DNA from: Verrucomicrobiota bacterium
Lineage (GTDB): Bacteria; Verrucomicrobiota; Verrucomicrobiia; Limisphaerales; JAJOIW01
Reading direction: 5' to 3'
Length of the DNA stretch: 35,030 nt
Assembly (NCBI GenBank): GCA_021209225.1
Contig: JAJOIW010000004.1
Location: forward strand, 1-35,030
In this document: positions 34,464 to 35,030 of the stretch, piece after piece
How the letters are laid out: each line of letters opens with the position of its first letter
Numbering within the stretch: position 1 is the stretch's first letter
Program-made: the position numbers and the translations under genes
Notes under the pieces: model-generated
Told to the model about the DNA's origin: nothing
The model's input: the letters and a program-made list of their open reading frames with translations, nothing else
Databases searched by the model: none

Positions 34464-34698
34464 CAGTTTTATTGAGTTAGGAGTTTGTCAAAAGCCAGGA
34501 ATTGATCAAACCAGGTTCCTGGACATGATAAGCAGCCCCGAAGCGGGATTTGCAATAACGTGACCAGGAATTAGTGGGAATATTACAAATCCTGAGAGAA
34601 ATATCAACTGTTTAACTTTTCAGAATGAACCTGTGCACCGGAAAACACAGGGGGGAAGATGCGGGAGAATGGGGCGAAAACAGCGGAAAAGGCAGCTT
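34464..34698. promoter_or_regulatory. Upstream region of the giant PA14 gene with repeated CCAGGAATT motifs
   Basis: CCAGGAATT occurs at 34495-34503 and 34564-34572. Between them lies CCAGG-TT-CCTGG (34511-34522), which pairs with itself. A small CCCG-ctt-CGGG hairpin lies at about 34545. A TTGACA-like hexamer is close to the start on the minus strand, but no good -10 follows. The repeats may be protein-binding sites. No gene is seen between the PA14 start and the SRPBCC stop. Confidence 0.35.
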
Positions 34699-35030
34699 TT
34701 ATGGGCGGGGAGTGGAGAAAACCCGTGCGACAATGCGGTGTCGGTGGGAAAAAAGTAGATTGAGATGGATGGTGAGGAAGGCATTTGCGAGATGTTCCAT
34801 CCATCCGGTCAGGGGCAACTCGTATTCAATATGGTCGCTGTATTGGGTCGAGGCACTGCTTGAGGACAAGTCCGGGGAGAACTGATGGGTATGTTTCCAG
34901 AACTTGAATGGGCCGATGGCTTGTTGGTCGACAAAGGACTGGGAGGGGAGGAATTCGATGTGATTGGCAACCCAAGTGACCGGTATGGGCCCCATCCAGA
35001 CGCGAAGGGAGACACGGGTGCCATTCTGGA
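34699..35030 (-). CDS. SRPBCC-family (START/polyketide-cyclase-like) protein, 5' end beyond window
   Basis: C-terminal 110 residues or so. The open frame continues through the right edge: QNGTRVSLRVW precedes MGPIPVTWVANHIEFL. The rest reads FVDQQAIGPFKFWKHTHQFSPDL, YSDHIEYELPLTGWMEHLANAFL and LLFSHRHRIVAR. This is the typical C-terminal half of the SRPBCC ligand-binding fold that holds a hydrophobic ligand in a deep cavity, as in small 'coenzyme Q-binding/ligand-binding' bacterial homologues. No catalytic residue can be assigned. The gene is separated from the PA14 gene by 235 bp and probably is an independent unit. Confidence 0.85.
   Translation of the reverse strand, partial: QNGTRVSLRVWMGPIPVTWVANHIEFLPSQSFVDQQAIGPFKFWKHTHQFSPDLSSSSASTQYSDHIEYELPLTGWMEHLANAFLTIHLNLLFSHRHRIVARVFSTPRP

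Noticed and set aside
1-35030. CRISPR arrays, insertion sequences or prophage
   Set aside because: No regularly spaced repeats, transposase motifs, integrase genes or terminal inverted repeats were seen on either strand.

Overview
The window looks like a chromosome segment from the PVC superphylum, most likely Verrucomicrobiota. The evidence is a ThuA-like gene next to a PVC-type sugar-dehydrogenase-like beta-propeller, many large exported proteins (PA14-like, discoidin-like, cadherin-like and CBM9-like domains) and a shared C-terminal module on exported proteins. The phylum is inferred from gene content, not from a phylogenetic marker. No phage, transposase or CRISPR array was found.

Layout. 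1-727 (-) is the N-terminal part of a class II fructose-bisphosphate aldolase. 977-3945 (+) is a ThuA-like gene plus a secreted beta-propeller, closed by a strong terminator. 4185-4456 (-) is rpsT. 4457-5119 is structured and has no convincing gene. 5120-7211 (+) is a secreted repeat protein ending in a textbook terminator. 7264-7941 is non-coding with several hairpins, a minus-strand terminator and a possible leader for the Na+/H+ antiporter at 7942-9213. An antibiotic-kinase-like pseudokinase (9202-10167, -) converges on and overlaps the antiporter. Then come a small membrane protein, a PQQ dehydrogenase with an inserted cytochrome c domain (10905-13090, -) and a 1855-residue secreted polysaccharide-deacetylase-like protein (13289-18856, +). 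19021-23289 (-) holds an Fe-type alcohol dehydrogenase, an aldehyde dehydrogenase and a soluble PQQ sugar dehydrogenase. 23594-26471 holds an EEP-family lipoprotein, tRNA-Gly(GCC), a family-4 uracil-DNA glycosylase and a LysR regulator. 26617-28874 (-) holds a coupled pair, an Fe-S protein and a thioredoxin-like lipoprotein without its cysteines. 28969-34463 (-) holds a cyclophilin-FKBP fusion and a 1423-residue PA14 protein. A SRPBCC-domain gene is cut by the right edge.

How it fits together. Much of the content is export-oriented: sugar-oxidising propellers, a polysaccharide-modifying esterase, large carbohydrate-binding or adhesive proteins, and a secreted proline isomerase that may help fold them. 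This suits a heterotroph living on complex polysaccharides. The genes are mostly separate transcription units, not one pathway operon.

Caution. Six genes (rpsT, the 5120 secreted protein, the PQQ dehydrogenase, the Fe-ADH, the Fe-S protein and the PA14 protein) each appear broken by exactly one single-base insertion or deletion. Restoring that base gives a full-length family member each time. Because a ribosomal protein is among them, sequencing or assembly error is the simplest explanation. These genes are annotated as whole genes with the break noted.
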